From NCBI GenBank assembly GCA_002428225.1, contig DIUD01000085.1, positions 1 to 7,635 on the forward strand: a DNA stretch of 7,635 bases, in the 5' to 3' direction. Shown piece by piece: positions 1 through 5,991 of the stretch. Under the pieces are notes generated by a model. The model ran no database searches, was not told the DNA's origin, and was given only the letters and a program-made list of their open reading frames with translations. The DNA is from Roseovarius sp. UBA6167. GTDB lineage: Bacteria > Pseudomonadota > Alphaproteobacteria > Rhodobacterales > Rhodobacteraceae. The stretch's first letter is position 1, and every line of letters starts with the position of its first letter. The position numbers and the translations under genes are program-made.

Positions 1-145
1 AAGTTTCCCTGGGTTATTCCGTACCAAAGGGCAGATCCCCACGTGTTACTCACCCGTCTGCCGCTCCCATTGCTGGGCGCTCGACTTGCATGTGTTAGGC
101 CTGCCGCCAGCGCTCGCTCTGAGCCAGGATCAAACTCTCAAGTTG
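1..145 (-). rRNA. rrs: 16S ribosomal RNA, 5' part (continues past the left edge)
   Basis: The reverse complement starts CAACTTGAGAGTTTGATC and continues with the universal 27F-site sequence TCCTGGCTCAG, then GGCGGCAGGCCTAACACATG, the conserved first segment of bacterial 16S rRNA. The variable V1 helix follows, closed by a GCAA tetraloop between CCCA and TGGG (about 66-77), then GACGGGTGAGTAACACGTGG. Only about the first 145 nt are present; the rest of the gene and operon lies to the left of the window. The 5' end is placed at 145 by analogy with other alphaproteobacterial 16S genes and could be off by a few bases. The sequence fits Alphaproteobacteria, probably Rhodobacterales, but is too short for genus assignment. 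Confidence 0.97.
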
Positions 146-622
146 AAAGACGCAGTCCTTCGATCCCGGACTTGATCCGCGATCTTGAAACTCATCGTCT
201 ATCCTTGACGTTCGAACCTCTGCACATCCTTGGTTGTGCTACCGCCTATTCGGCTACTTGAGCACGATTAAGCGACCACCCTCACCCGGCCGGGACAAGG
301 GTCAACCAAGAGTCATCTGTCTGATGTACATCAACTTCCAAAGAAGCAGACGCACGCTCAAACAGTGAAGCTGACACCACATCATCGGGGCCAAAACCCC
401 TAGTGGCGCGACATACAGACGTCTCCGGTCGATAAAGACCAAACCGCCCGCATATCTCTTCAGATACCAGTCTTGTCAAAGAGCAAGAGGCAAAATCAAC
501 AGAGTGCGCCCTGAACTTCGGCGCGCCCCGCCAAACCTGCCCCAATTGTCCGAACCGGTGAACCCAAGCACAACCGCGCCTCAATCCCCAATCCAACCCA
601 GCAACACCTCAGCGCCGCCGGT
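146..622 (-). other. rRNA operon leader (pre-16S 5' external transcribed spacer)
   Basis: This stretch, over 300 bases long, holds no convincing gene. It lies between the inferred rrn transcription start (about 622) and the 16S 5' end (145), so it is read as a leader of roughly 477 nt. It carries the boxA antiterminator (474-485). Small self-complementary stretches are visible, for example GGGG and CCCC arms at 387-400. Open frames here, such as 282-596 minus and 504-731 plus, show no recognisable protein family and are treated as chance. RNase III processing stems normally pair the leader with sequence beyond the 16S 3' end, which is outside the window. Confidence 0.75.
474..485 (-). promoter_or_regulatory. 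boxA antitermination element of the rrn leader
   Basis: On the minus strand this reads TGCTCTTTGACA, one base different from the bacterial rrn boxA consensus TGCTCTTTAACA. In the RNA it is the binding site for NusB-NusE (S10), which makes the polymerase resistant to Rho termination on untranslated rRNA. It lies on the correct strand, inside the leader, between the predicted promoter and the 16S gene. This both confirms the leader reading and fixes its direction. Confidence 0.85.
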
Positions 623-629
623 GAAGGCG

Positions 630-658
630 TATCTACGACCACTCAACAAAAGGCGCAA
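630..658 (-). promoter_or_regulatory. rRNA operon promoter (housekeeping sigma)
   Basis: The minus strand shows a -35 hexamer TTGCGC (653-658), exactly 17 bp of spacer, and a -10 hexamer TAGATA (630-635). The predicted start is the A at about 622. The bases just after the -10 (CGCC) are GC-rich, as in discriminators of stringently controlled rRNA promoters. Upstream of the -35, from about 660 to 720, the minus strand is rich in A runs separated by short GC steps, like an UP element contacted by the polymerase alpha subunit. The assignment rests on motif quality, spacing and position upstream of boxA and 16S. No transcription start has been measured. Confidence 0.72.
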
Positions 659-720
659 GAGCCTTTTTTCGCTTTCGTCATTTTTTCTTCATGAAGTCGG
701 ATTTTCACGAAATATTAATG
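659..720 (-). promoter_or_regulatory. A-tract UP-element-like region upstream of the rrn promoter
   Basis: Read on the minus strand, this segment directly upstream of the -35 contains GAAAAAATG and GCGAAAAAAGG and, further upstream, ATTAATATTT. It is the most AT-rich part of an otherwise GC-rich window. Phased A tracts at about -40 to -60 are typical of strong rRNA promoters, so an alpha-CTD binding role is inferred. Its first bases also form part of a short dyad (648-667) that surrounds the -35. Confidence 0.5.
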
Positions 721-757
721 CGTTAGCGTAACAATGACTACGAACCGAATACAGAAC

Positions 758-774
758 GCGCAAGTTTGTTGCGC
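758..774 (-). terminator. possible hairpin terminator after msrQ
   Basis: A perfect 6-bp inverted repeat (GCGCAA and TTGCGC, 5-nt loop) lies about 90 nt downstream of the msrQ stop codon and before the rrn promoter. It is the only clear hairpin between them, so it may end the msrPQ transcript. No T run follows on the minus strand, so it is at best a weak or Rho-assisted terminator. Confidence 0.3.
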
Positions 775-806
775 ATCGTCTGTCACCGGCTAAACCACAT
801 CTTGCG

Positions 807-815
807 TTATCCACA
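807..815 (+). promoter_or_regulatory. consensus DnaA box (single)
   Basis: The nine bases TTATCCACA match the DnaA-box consensus TTATNCACA exactly. The site lies in the intergenic gap between the msrQ stop and the rrn promoter. Only one perfect copy is visible, with no cluster and no dnaA, dnaN or parAB nearby, so it does not define an origin. It may be a DnaA-titrating or regulatory site, or chance. Confidence 0.4.
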
Positions 816-861
816 GACTTATTCCCAAGAGAACCGCCCATACCCGCTGACACGCCCCGGC

Positions 862-1467
862 TCAAGCACTGCGCTGACGCCGCGCGAAGCGCAATCGCAG
901 CGCCAGCAGCGCCAGAATCACCGCCAGATAGGCCAGCGGCTCGATCTGAAAGCCCTTGGAGAGCCAGATGAAATGAACCGCCCCCAGAATCGCCACCGCA
1001 TAAGTGAGCCGGTGCAAGACCCGCCAGCGCGCCCCCAGCCACCGCACCGCCCGGTCATTGGAGGTCATCGCCAGCGGGATCATCAGGAAAAACCCCGTCA
1101 TCCCGACCGTCACATAGGGGCGCTTGACGATATCGGCCCAGATACGCCCCGCGTCGCGCACATCCAGAAACAGCCACACCGCCAGATGCAGGCCGACATA
1201 GCTAAAGGCCAGAAGGCCGATGGCGCGGCGGAACCGCAACAGGTTCACGCCCAGATACCGGCGCAGCGGCGTCAGGCACAGCCCGATGATCAGCAGTTGC
1301 AGCGCGATCTCGCCCAATTCGCGCTCCAGTGCCTTGATCGGCTCCGCCCCAAGCCCCCCGGTCGCGCCCTGCCAGACAAGCCAGGGAGCAGGCCAGCCAT
1401 AGCCGAGCCAGACCGCCCAGACCGGCACCCGCCGCGCCAGCGCGTTGATGCGCTCGCGCAGGTTCAA
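862..1467 (-). CDS. msrQ: MsrQ, haem-binding membrane subunit of the MsrPQ methionine sulfoxide reductase
   Basis: MsrQ (formerly YedZ) is the inner-membrane b-type cytochrome that carries electrons from the respiratory chain or a flavin reductase to periplasmic MsrP, which reduces methionine sulfoxide in envelope proteins. The 201-residue product has about six hydrophobic segments (near 15-32, 51-67, 82-101, 119-134, 152-170 and 176-191) and belongs to the ferric-reductase-like transmembrane family. Histidines at 94, 152 and 165 match the positions of the haem-ligating histidines of E. coli MsrQ. The length is normal for the family. The start is a TTG whose first bases overlap the msrP stop (TTGA, 4-nt overlap); no ATG or GTG nearby gives a better N-terminus. 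Translation is probably coupled to msrP. No gene follows on this strand before the rrn promoter. Confidence 0.93.
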   Translation of the reverse strand: MNLRERINALARRVPVWAVWLGYGWPAPWLVWQGATGGLGAEPIKALERELGEIALQLLIIGLCLTPLRRYLGVNLLRFRRAIGLLAFSYVGLHLAVWLFLDVRDAGRIWADIVKRPYVTVGMTGFFLMIPLAMTSNDRAVRWLGARWRVLHRLTYAVAILGAVHFIWLSKGFQIEPLAYLAVILALLALRLRFARRQRSA

Positions 1468-2360
1468 TAGTATGTCTTCAGGTCCATGCCCGCATAGAGC
1501 CCCGCCACCTCATCGGCATAGCCGTTGAACATGAGCGTGGGCTCGCGCCGCGCGAACAGCCCGCCGCCGATGCGTCGCTCGGTGGCCTGAGACCAGCGGG
1601 GATGATCCACTTCGGGGTTCACATTGCTGTAGAACCCGTATTCGCGCGGATTGGCCTTGTTCCAGCTTGTCGGCGGCTCGCTGTCGGTCAGCGTGATCCG
1701 CACCACCGACTTGATCGACTTGAACCCGTATTTCCAGGGCACCACGAGGCGCAGCGGCGCGCCGTTCTGATTGGGAATGTCGCGGCCATAGATCCCCGTG
1801 GCCATGATCGTCAGCGGGTGCATCGCCTCGTCGAGGCGCAGCCCCTCGACATAGGGCCAGTCCAGCACCGGAAAGCGCACGCCGGGCATCTCGTCGGGGC
1901 GCAGAACCGTCTCGAATGCCACATGCGTCGCCCCCGCCTGGACGCCCGCCATGGCCAGCAGGTCGGCAAGTTCAAACCCGTTCCACGGCACCACCATCGA
2001 CCACGCCTCGACACAGCGGAACCGGTAGATCCGCTCCTCGATGGTCATCTGCTCCATGATCTCGGCGAAATCATACGCGCCGGGCCGGTCCACCAGCCCG
2101 TCGATCGTCACCGACCAGGGCTGCGTCGTCAGCATCGGCGCGTTGCGCGCCGGATCGCCCTTGTCGGTGCCGAACTCGTAATAGTTGTTGTAGCTGGTGA
2201 TATCCTCCCAGGCGTTCGGCTCCAGCGTCTCGGCCCGCGCGGCGCCCGCGCCCAGAACGCCCGAGGCCGCCAGCCCGCCGATCACCGCGCGGCGGTTCAT
2301 CCAGAGCGCCTCGGGTGTCACATCTGTCGTACCTGGCCTGTTTGTCCAGCGATGGGCCAT
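1464..2360 (-). CDS. msrP: MsrP, Tat-exported molybdopterin catalytic subunit of the MsrPQ methionine sulfoxide reductase
   Basis: MsrP (YedY) is a periplasmic molybdoenzyme of the sulfite-oxidase fold that repairs oxidised methionine in proteins, using electrons from MsrQ. The 298-residue product begins with a twin-arginine signal: NRRAVIGGL at 22-30, a small-residue hydrophobic stretch, and an ARA cleavage site near residue 43. Cys116, in the YRFRCVEAW motif, is the expected Mo ligand. The PWKYGFKSIKSV segment (208-219) matches the conserved cofactor-binding loop. Length is typical (about 300). The start follows a strong AGGAGG ribosome site 7-8 nt upstream. It lies 73 bp downstream of the GltB-like gene on the same strand and overlaps msrQ by 4 nt, so the three may be cotranscribed. 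Maturation needs the Mo cofactor and the Tat system, neither encoded here. Confidence 0.96.
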   Translation of the reverse strand: MAHRWTNRPGTTDVTPEALWMNRRAVIGGLAASGVLGAGAARAETLEPNAWEDITSYNNYYEFGTDKGDPARNAPMLTTQPWSVTIDGLVDRPGAYDFAEIMEQMTIEERIYRFRCVEAWSMVVPWNGFELADLLAMAGVQAGATHVAFETVLRPDEMPGVRFPVLDWPYVEGLRLDEAMHPLTIMATGIYGRDIPNQNGAPLRLVVPWKYGFKSIKSVVRITLTDSEPPTSWNKANPREYGFYSNVNPEVDHPRWSQATERRIGGGLFARREPTLMFNGYADEVAGLYAGMDLKTYY

Positions 2361-2433
2361 GTCATCCTCCTCCTGTTTGTCATCGTGCTGTTCGACCAGC
2401 AGATAGGCCGCTCTCTGCCTCGCGCCAGCCCAG

Positions 2434-3930
2434 TCAGTTCACGACCTCGGGCGGCTGATAGCTGGGCCTGATCTTGTTGAACGGGATCGAGCTGCCATCG
2501 GCCTGCACCATCCGCACATGCCGCCGCCGCATCAGACGCGGCTCGGGCACGCCGACGGAATGGGCGATCATCTCCACCTCCTTGATGATGGATTTCGCGT
2601 AATGCGCGACCTTCATGTATTTGTCCTCCACCACCAGCCCGCGTTGCAGATGGCGGTCATGGGTGGTGATCCCGGTCGGGCAGGTGTTGCGGTTGCACTT
2701 GAGCGCCTGAATACAGCCGAGCGCGAACATGAAACCGCGCGCCGAGGTGACGAAATCCGCCCCCGCACAGATTGCCCAGGCCACATCGCCGGGATTGATC
2801 AGCTTGCCGCTTGCGATCATGCGGATGCGCTCCTTGAGCCCATGCCGGTCGCGCAGATCAACGATGCGGGGCAGCGCGTCGCGCAAGGGCATCCCCACCA
2901 GATCCATCAGCGGCATGGGCGCGGCCCCGGTGCCACCCTCGCCGCCGTCGATGGTGATGAAATCGGGCGCGCAATCGGCCCCGCGCGCGACGATACGCGC
3001 AAAGAACGGCTCCCACGCCTCGGACGAGCCGATCACGGTCTTGAAGCCCACCGGCCGCCCCGTCACCTGACGGATATGGCAGATCATGTCGATGAGGTCG
3101 TCGAAATCGTCCACCTCGGCGTGACGATTGGGCGAGATGCTGTCCTGCCCCACGGCAATGCCGCGGATGCGCGCGATCTCTTCGTTCACCTTGGCGCCGG
3201 GCAGGATGCCGCCCTTGCCAGGCTTGGCACCCTGCGCCAGCTTGATCTCGAACATCTTGACGCAAGGGTGATCCGAGACCTCGCGCAGCTTCTCGTCCGA
3301 GAGCCGCCCCGCGGCATCGCGCACCCCGTATTTCGCCGTGCCGATCTGATAGACGATGTCGCAATTGCCCGTCAGGTGCCAGGGGCTGAGCCCCCCCTCG
3401 CCGGTATTGAGCCATACCCCGGCCTTCGCCGCCCCCCGGCTGAGCGCCTCCACGGCAGGACGCGAGATCGCGCCAAAGCTCATGCCCGAAATGTTGAAGA
3501 TCGAGCGCGCCTTGTAGGGGATCGCCGCCCCCGGCCCGATCTCCATCGGTGCCGTCACCGCGAATTGATCGTCGAGCGGTGGAAACACCGCCGGCACGAA
3601 AATAGGCGTGCCCGGCACATTGAGATTGCGCGTCGAGCCGAAGGCGATGGTGTTGCCCTCGCCCGTGGTCGCGTGCCGGACCCATTCGCGCTGCGCCCGG
3701 TTAAAGGGCATCTCTTCGCGGTCCATGGCAAAGAAATACTGCCGGAAGAACTCGCCCAGCTTGGTAAACAGCCCCCGGAACCGACCGATCACCGGATAAT
3801 TGCGCCGGATCGCGTCGCCAGTCTGCATCCGGTCGATGATGTAGAACAGCAGAACGGCCAGCAACGCCGCCCCGAGAAAGAACACGAACAAAAGCGCCAG
3901 AATCTCGAGGATCTGCGTGATATGACCCAT
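2434..3930 (-). CDS. Membrane-anchored glutamate-synthase-like FMN/Fe-S protein (GltB central domain family)
   Basis: The 498-residue product corresponds to the FMN-binding synthase domain of glutamate synthase (Glu_synthase family) without the glutamine amidotransferase and C-terminal GltB domains. A hydrophobic segment at residues 8-32 probably anchors it to the membrane. Conserved features follow in family order: GEGGLSPWH (177-185), LAQGAKPGKGGILPGAKV (231-248), DGGEGGTGAAP (328-338), and Cys406, Cys412 and Cys417 in the C-x5-C-x4-C spacing that binds the 3Fe-4S cluster in glutamate synthase. The ATG at 3930 is preferred because GGAGGGG lies just upstream and the family N-terminus fits; an upstream in-frame ATG at 4041 would add 37 unlike residues. 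Such stand-alone proteins are often annotated as glutamate synthase, but without the amidase domain or an obvious GltD partner the true reaction is unknown. It is probably first gene of a unit with msrP and msrQ. Confidence 0.88.
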   Translation of the reverse strand: MGHITQILEILALLFVFFLGAALLAVLLFYIIDRMQTGDAIRRNYPVIGRFRGLFTKLGEFFRQYFFAMDREEMPFNRAQREWVRHATTGEGNTIAFGSTRNLNVPGTPIFVPAVFPPLDDQFAVTAPMEIGPGAAIPYKARSIFNISGMSFGAISRPAVEALSRGAAKAGVWLNTGEGGLSPWHLTGNCDIVYQIGTAKYGVRDAAGRLSDEKLREVSDHPCVKMFEIKLAQGAKPGKGGILPGAKVNEEIARIRGIAVGQDSISPNRHAEVDDFDDLIDMICHIRQVTGRPVGFKTVIGSSEAWEPFFARIVARGADCAPDFITIDGGEGGTGAAPMPLMDLVGMPLRDALPRIVDLRDRHGLKERIRMIASGKLINPGDVAWAICAGADFVTSARGFMFALGCIQALKCNRNTCPTGITTHDRHLQRGLVVEDKYMKVAHYAKSIIKEVEMIAHSVGVPEPRLMRRRHVRMVQADGSSIPFNKIRPSYQPPEVVN

Positions 3931-4270
3931 TTGGCCCCTCCGAAATATCGTCTCGGCCCCGACCCTGCGCTTTTCGGCGCGACCCGGCAAGACACGATTA
4001 CGCAAGATTTGCCGCCATCCGGTCGATCCGCCCATCGGCACCCGATCACCGCGCAGCCCGACCGAAACGCCCGTCAGACAGGGGCAGAGCGCCCTTCGAT
4101 CACATAATCGTGACTGGATATTTCAGGCTGTCACTGCTTAGCGCGCGGCCCGATTTCGTCAAGCGACGTCGGCGGAAATTCTCGTTGAACCAGCCGGCCC
4201 CGCACTGCGTATCAGCTTCAGCGATACCACGAACGGTGTCGTGACAATGGTAACAAGAGGAGACCAATCC
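3931..4270. other. Divergent intergenic region between the GltB-like gene and the fasciclin gene
   Basis: This 340-bp stretch separates two divergently transcribed genes and must hold the promoters of both. I see no coding frame with family character and no convincing -35/-10 pair on either strand. A short imperfect dyad (TCAC, 6 nt, GTGA) is centred near 4107 and could be an operator. Near the fasciclin start, CACGA and TCGTG arms (around 4219-4234) could form a weak hairpin in its leader. Ribosome sites sit at both ends: GGAGGGG on the minus strand by 3930, and AGAGGAG on the plus strand before 4271. Confidence 0.5.
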
Positions 4271-4756
4271 ATGCTTCGCAGAACCTGCCTCGCGCTCACC
4301 GCCGCCGTCCTCATGACCGGCCCCGCATTGGCCGACGGGCACGGCCACAAGAAGGACATCGTCGATATTGCCGCAAGCAATGACAGCTTTTCCACACTCG
4401 TCGCCGCGGTGACGGCAGCGGGCCTTGTCGATACGCTCAAGGGCGATGGCCCCTTCACCGTTTTCGCCCCGACCAATGAGGCTTTTGCTGCCCTGCCCGA
4501 AGGCACGGTGGAAAACCTTCTCAGGCCCGAGAACAAGGATCAGCTGACCGCCGTGCTCACCTATCATGTGGTGCCGGGCAAGGTCATGTCAGGCGATCTG
4601 TCGGACGGGATGACCGCCATGACCGTTCAGGGTGGTGAGGTGACCATCGGAACGACCGGCGGCGTGACCGTGGACGGTGCCAATGTCGTGCAGGCCGATG
4701 TCGAGGCCAGTAACGGCGTGATCCACGTCATCGACGCAGTGATAATGCCGCAATAA
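4271..4756 (+). CDS. Secreted fasciclin (FAS1) domain protein
   Basis: The 161-residue product is a single FAS1 domain behind a Sec signal peptide (MLRRTCLALTAAVLMTGPALA, cleavage probably after residue 21), giving a mature periplasmic or extracellular protein of about 140 residues. FAS1 landmarks are present in order: the first conserved block FTVFAPTNEAFAALP, the central LTYHVVPGKV, and the terminal block NGVIHVIDAVIMPQ. The family mediates adhesion or protein-protein contact in eukaryotes; bacterial single-domain members are mostly uncharacterised, so no specific role is claimed. The mature N-terminus begins with the His-rich DGHGHKKD, which might bind metal. The ATG at 4271 is preferred over one ten codons upstream because AGAGGAG lies 8 nt before it and the signal peptide begins there. 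It appears to be transcribed alone and ends in a strong hairpin. Confidence 0.92.
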   Translation: MLRRTCLALTAAVLMTGPALADGHGHKKDIVDIAASNDSFSTLVAAVTAAGLVDTLKGDGPFTVFAPTNEAFAALPEGTVENLLRPENKDQLTAVLTYHVVPGKVMSGDLSDGMTAMTVQGGEVTIGTTGGVTVDGANVVQADVEASNGVIHVIDAVIMPQ

Positions 4757-4773
4757 GCGGGACCGGAACGACG

Positions 4774-4803
4774 CGGGGCGGCTCCATCGGGGCCGCCCCG
4801 TTT
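4774..4803 (+). terminator. GC-rich hairpin terminator between convergent genes
   Basis: The arms CGGGGCGGC and GCCGCCCCG form nine perfect pairs, extendable to twelve with one G-U pair, leaving a 3-nt ATC loop (4774-4800). Three T residues follow on the plus strand. The hairpin begins 17 nt after the fasciclin stop codon and is a good intrinsic terminator for it despite the short T run. It also lies just downstream of the oppositely directed aminotransferase stop (4807) and may serve both genes, though no T run follows on the minus side. Confidence 0.75.
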
Positions 4804-4806
4804 GCA

Positions 4807-5991
4807 TCACACGCCGACGTCGATCATCGCACGCGCCAGCACCGGCACGGTGGTCGCATTCAGCCCGGCAATATTGATGCGGCTGTCGCCCACCATGTAG
4901 ATGCCGTGATCCGCGCGCAGCCGCTCCACCTGTTCGGGGCTGGCCCCCAGCCGCGAGAACATGCCGCGATGCTGTGCAATGAACCCGAACCGGTCCGAGC
5001 CGGAGAGCCGCTGCAACTCGCCCGCCAGTTGCTCGCGCAGTTTCAGCATCCTCAGCCGCACCTCCTCAAGCTCGGCCTGCCAGTCGGCGCGCAGGGCGTC
5101 ATCGCCCAGCACCATGCTCACCAGCCGCGCGCCGTGATCGGGCGGAAAGGAATAGTTCTGCCGGTTGAGATAGGCGAGATTGCCCTGCGTGACCTTGTGA
5201 AGGCCCCGATCCTGCACTACGGCCATCAGGATGCCCGTGCGCTCGCGATAGATGCCGAAATTCTTGGAACAGCTTGCGGCAATCAGAACCTCGGGGCAGT
5301 TTGCGGCCACATGTCGCACCGCCGCCGCGTCCTCGTCCAGCCCGTCGCCAAAGCCCTGATAGGCGATGTCGATCATCGGCAGCGCACCACGCGCATTGAG
5401 CAGATCGACCACCGCGCGCCATTCCGTCAGGTTGAGATTGGCCCCCGTCGGGTTGTGGCAGCAGCCATGAAGCAGCACCACATCGCCCGCACGAACCCCG
5501 TCGAGATCGGCCATCATGCCGGCAAAACCGACCGCGCAGGTGGCGTTGTCGAAATAGCGATAGGGCACCGCCTCGATCCCCATATGCGCCAGGATGGTCA
5601 GATGGTTGGGCCATGTCGGATCGGACACGAAGACGCGCGCGCGCGGATCGGCCATCTTCACCAGTTCGAACGCCTGCCGCACCGCGCCGGTGCCGCCCGG
5701 CGTGGTGATCGCCGCCACCTGATCGCGCCTGACAGCCTTGCCCAGAATCAGCCCGATCATCGCATCGGCAAAGGCCGGATCGCCGGCAAGCGCCGTATAG
5801 GCCTTGGTGGTCTCCGTCTCCCAGAGCTGTCTTTCGGCGGTCTTGATCGCGCGCATGATCGGCGTCACGCCCTCGGGCGTCCGGTAAACCCCCACGCCAA
5901 GGTCGATCTTGCCCTCGCGCGGATCGTCACGATAGGCTTGCGCCAGCGCAATGATCTTGTCGGCGGGTTTTTCCTTCAGGTGCTCGAACAT
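4807..5991 (-). CDS. Class I aspartate/aromatic amino acid aminotransferase (PLP)
   Basis: This cytoplasmic PLP enzyme exchanges amino groups between aspartate or aromatic amino acids and 2-oxoglutarate. The 394-residue product aligns along its length with E. coli AspC/TyrB from memory: IDLGVGVY (29-36), TPGGTGA (97-103), DPTWPNH (124-130), HGCCHNPTG (175-183), the PLP lysine K243 in SCSKNFGIYRER, NYSFPPDHGA (279-288), and R371 in SRINIAGLN, the substrate alpha-carboxylate arginine. Substrate preference cannot be read with certainty; relatives are usually annotated as aromatic aminotransferase (TyrB). The start is ambiguous between adjacent ATGs at 5994 and 5991; 5991 gives the usual MFE start and better spacing from GGGAGAGGG. 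It overlaps the sseA stop (TGATG), so translation is probably coupled. Some AspC-type enzymes also transaminate cysteine, which would feed SseA. Confidence 0.94.
   Translation of the reverse strand: MFEHLKEKPADKIIALAQAYRDDPREGKIDLGVGVYRTPEGVTPIMRAIKTAERQLWETETTKAYTALAGDPAFADAMIGLILGKAVRRDQVAAITTPGGTGAVRQAFELVKMADPRARVFVSDPTWPNHLTILAHMGIEAVPYRYFDNATCAVGFAGMMADLDGVRAGDVVLLHGCCHNPTGANLNLTEWRAVVDLLNARGALPMIDIAYQGFGDGLDEDAAAVRHVAANCPEVLIAASCSKNFGIYRERTGILMAVVQDRGLHKVTQGNLAYLNRQNYSFPPDHGARLVSMVLGDDALRADWQAELEEVRLRMLKLREQLAGELQRLSGSDRFGFIAQHRGMFSRLGASPEQVERLRADHGIYMVGDSRINIAGLNATTVPVLARAMIDVGV

Noticed and set aside
282..731. Open frames in the rRNA leader (282-596 minus and 504-731 plus)
   Set aside because: They lie inside the inferred rrn leader, lack recognisable protein features, and the leader's boxA and promoter explain the region.
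807..815. Chromosome or plasmid replication origin at the DnaA box
   Set aside because: Only one perfect box, no cluster, no AT-rich unwinding region beside it, and no dnaA, repABC or parAB genes in the window.
3931..4041. N-terminal extension of the GltB-like protein to the ATG at 4041
   Set aside because: The ATG at 3930 has a well-placed GGAGGGG site and begins a natural membrane anchor; the 37 extra residues look like translated leader.
2518..4107. A 529-codon plus-strand open frame antisense to the GltB-like gene
   Set aside because: It is a high-GC shadow: Arg/His/Pro/Asp-rich composition, no family motifs, while the minus strand gives a complete GltB-like protein with cofactor motifs and a ribosome site.
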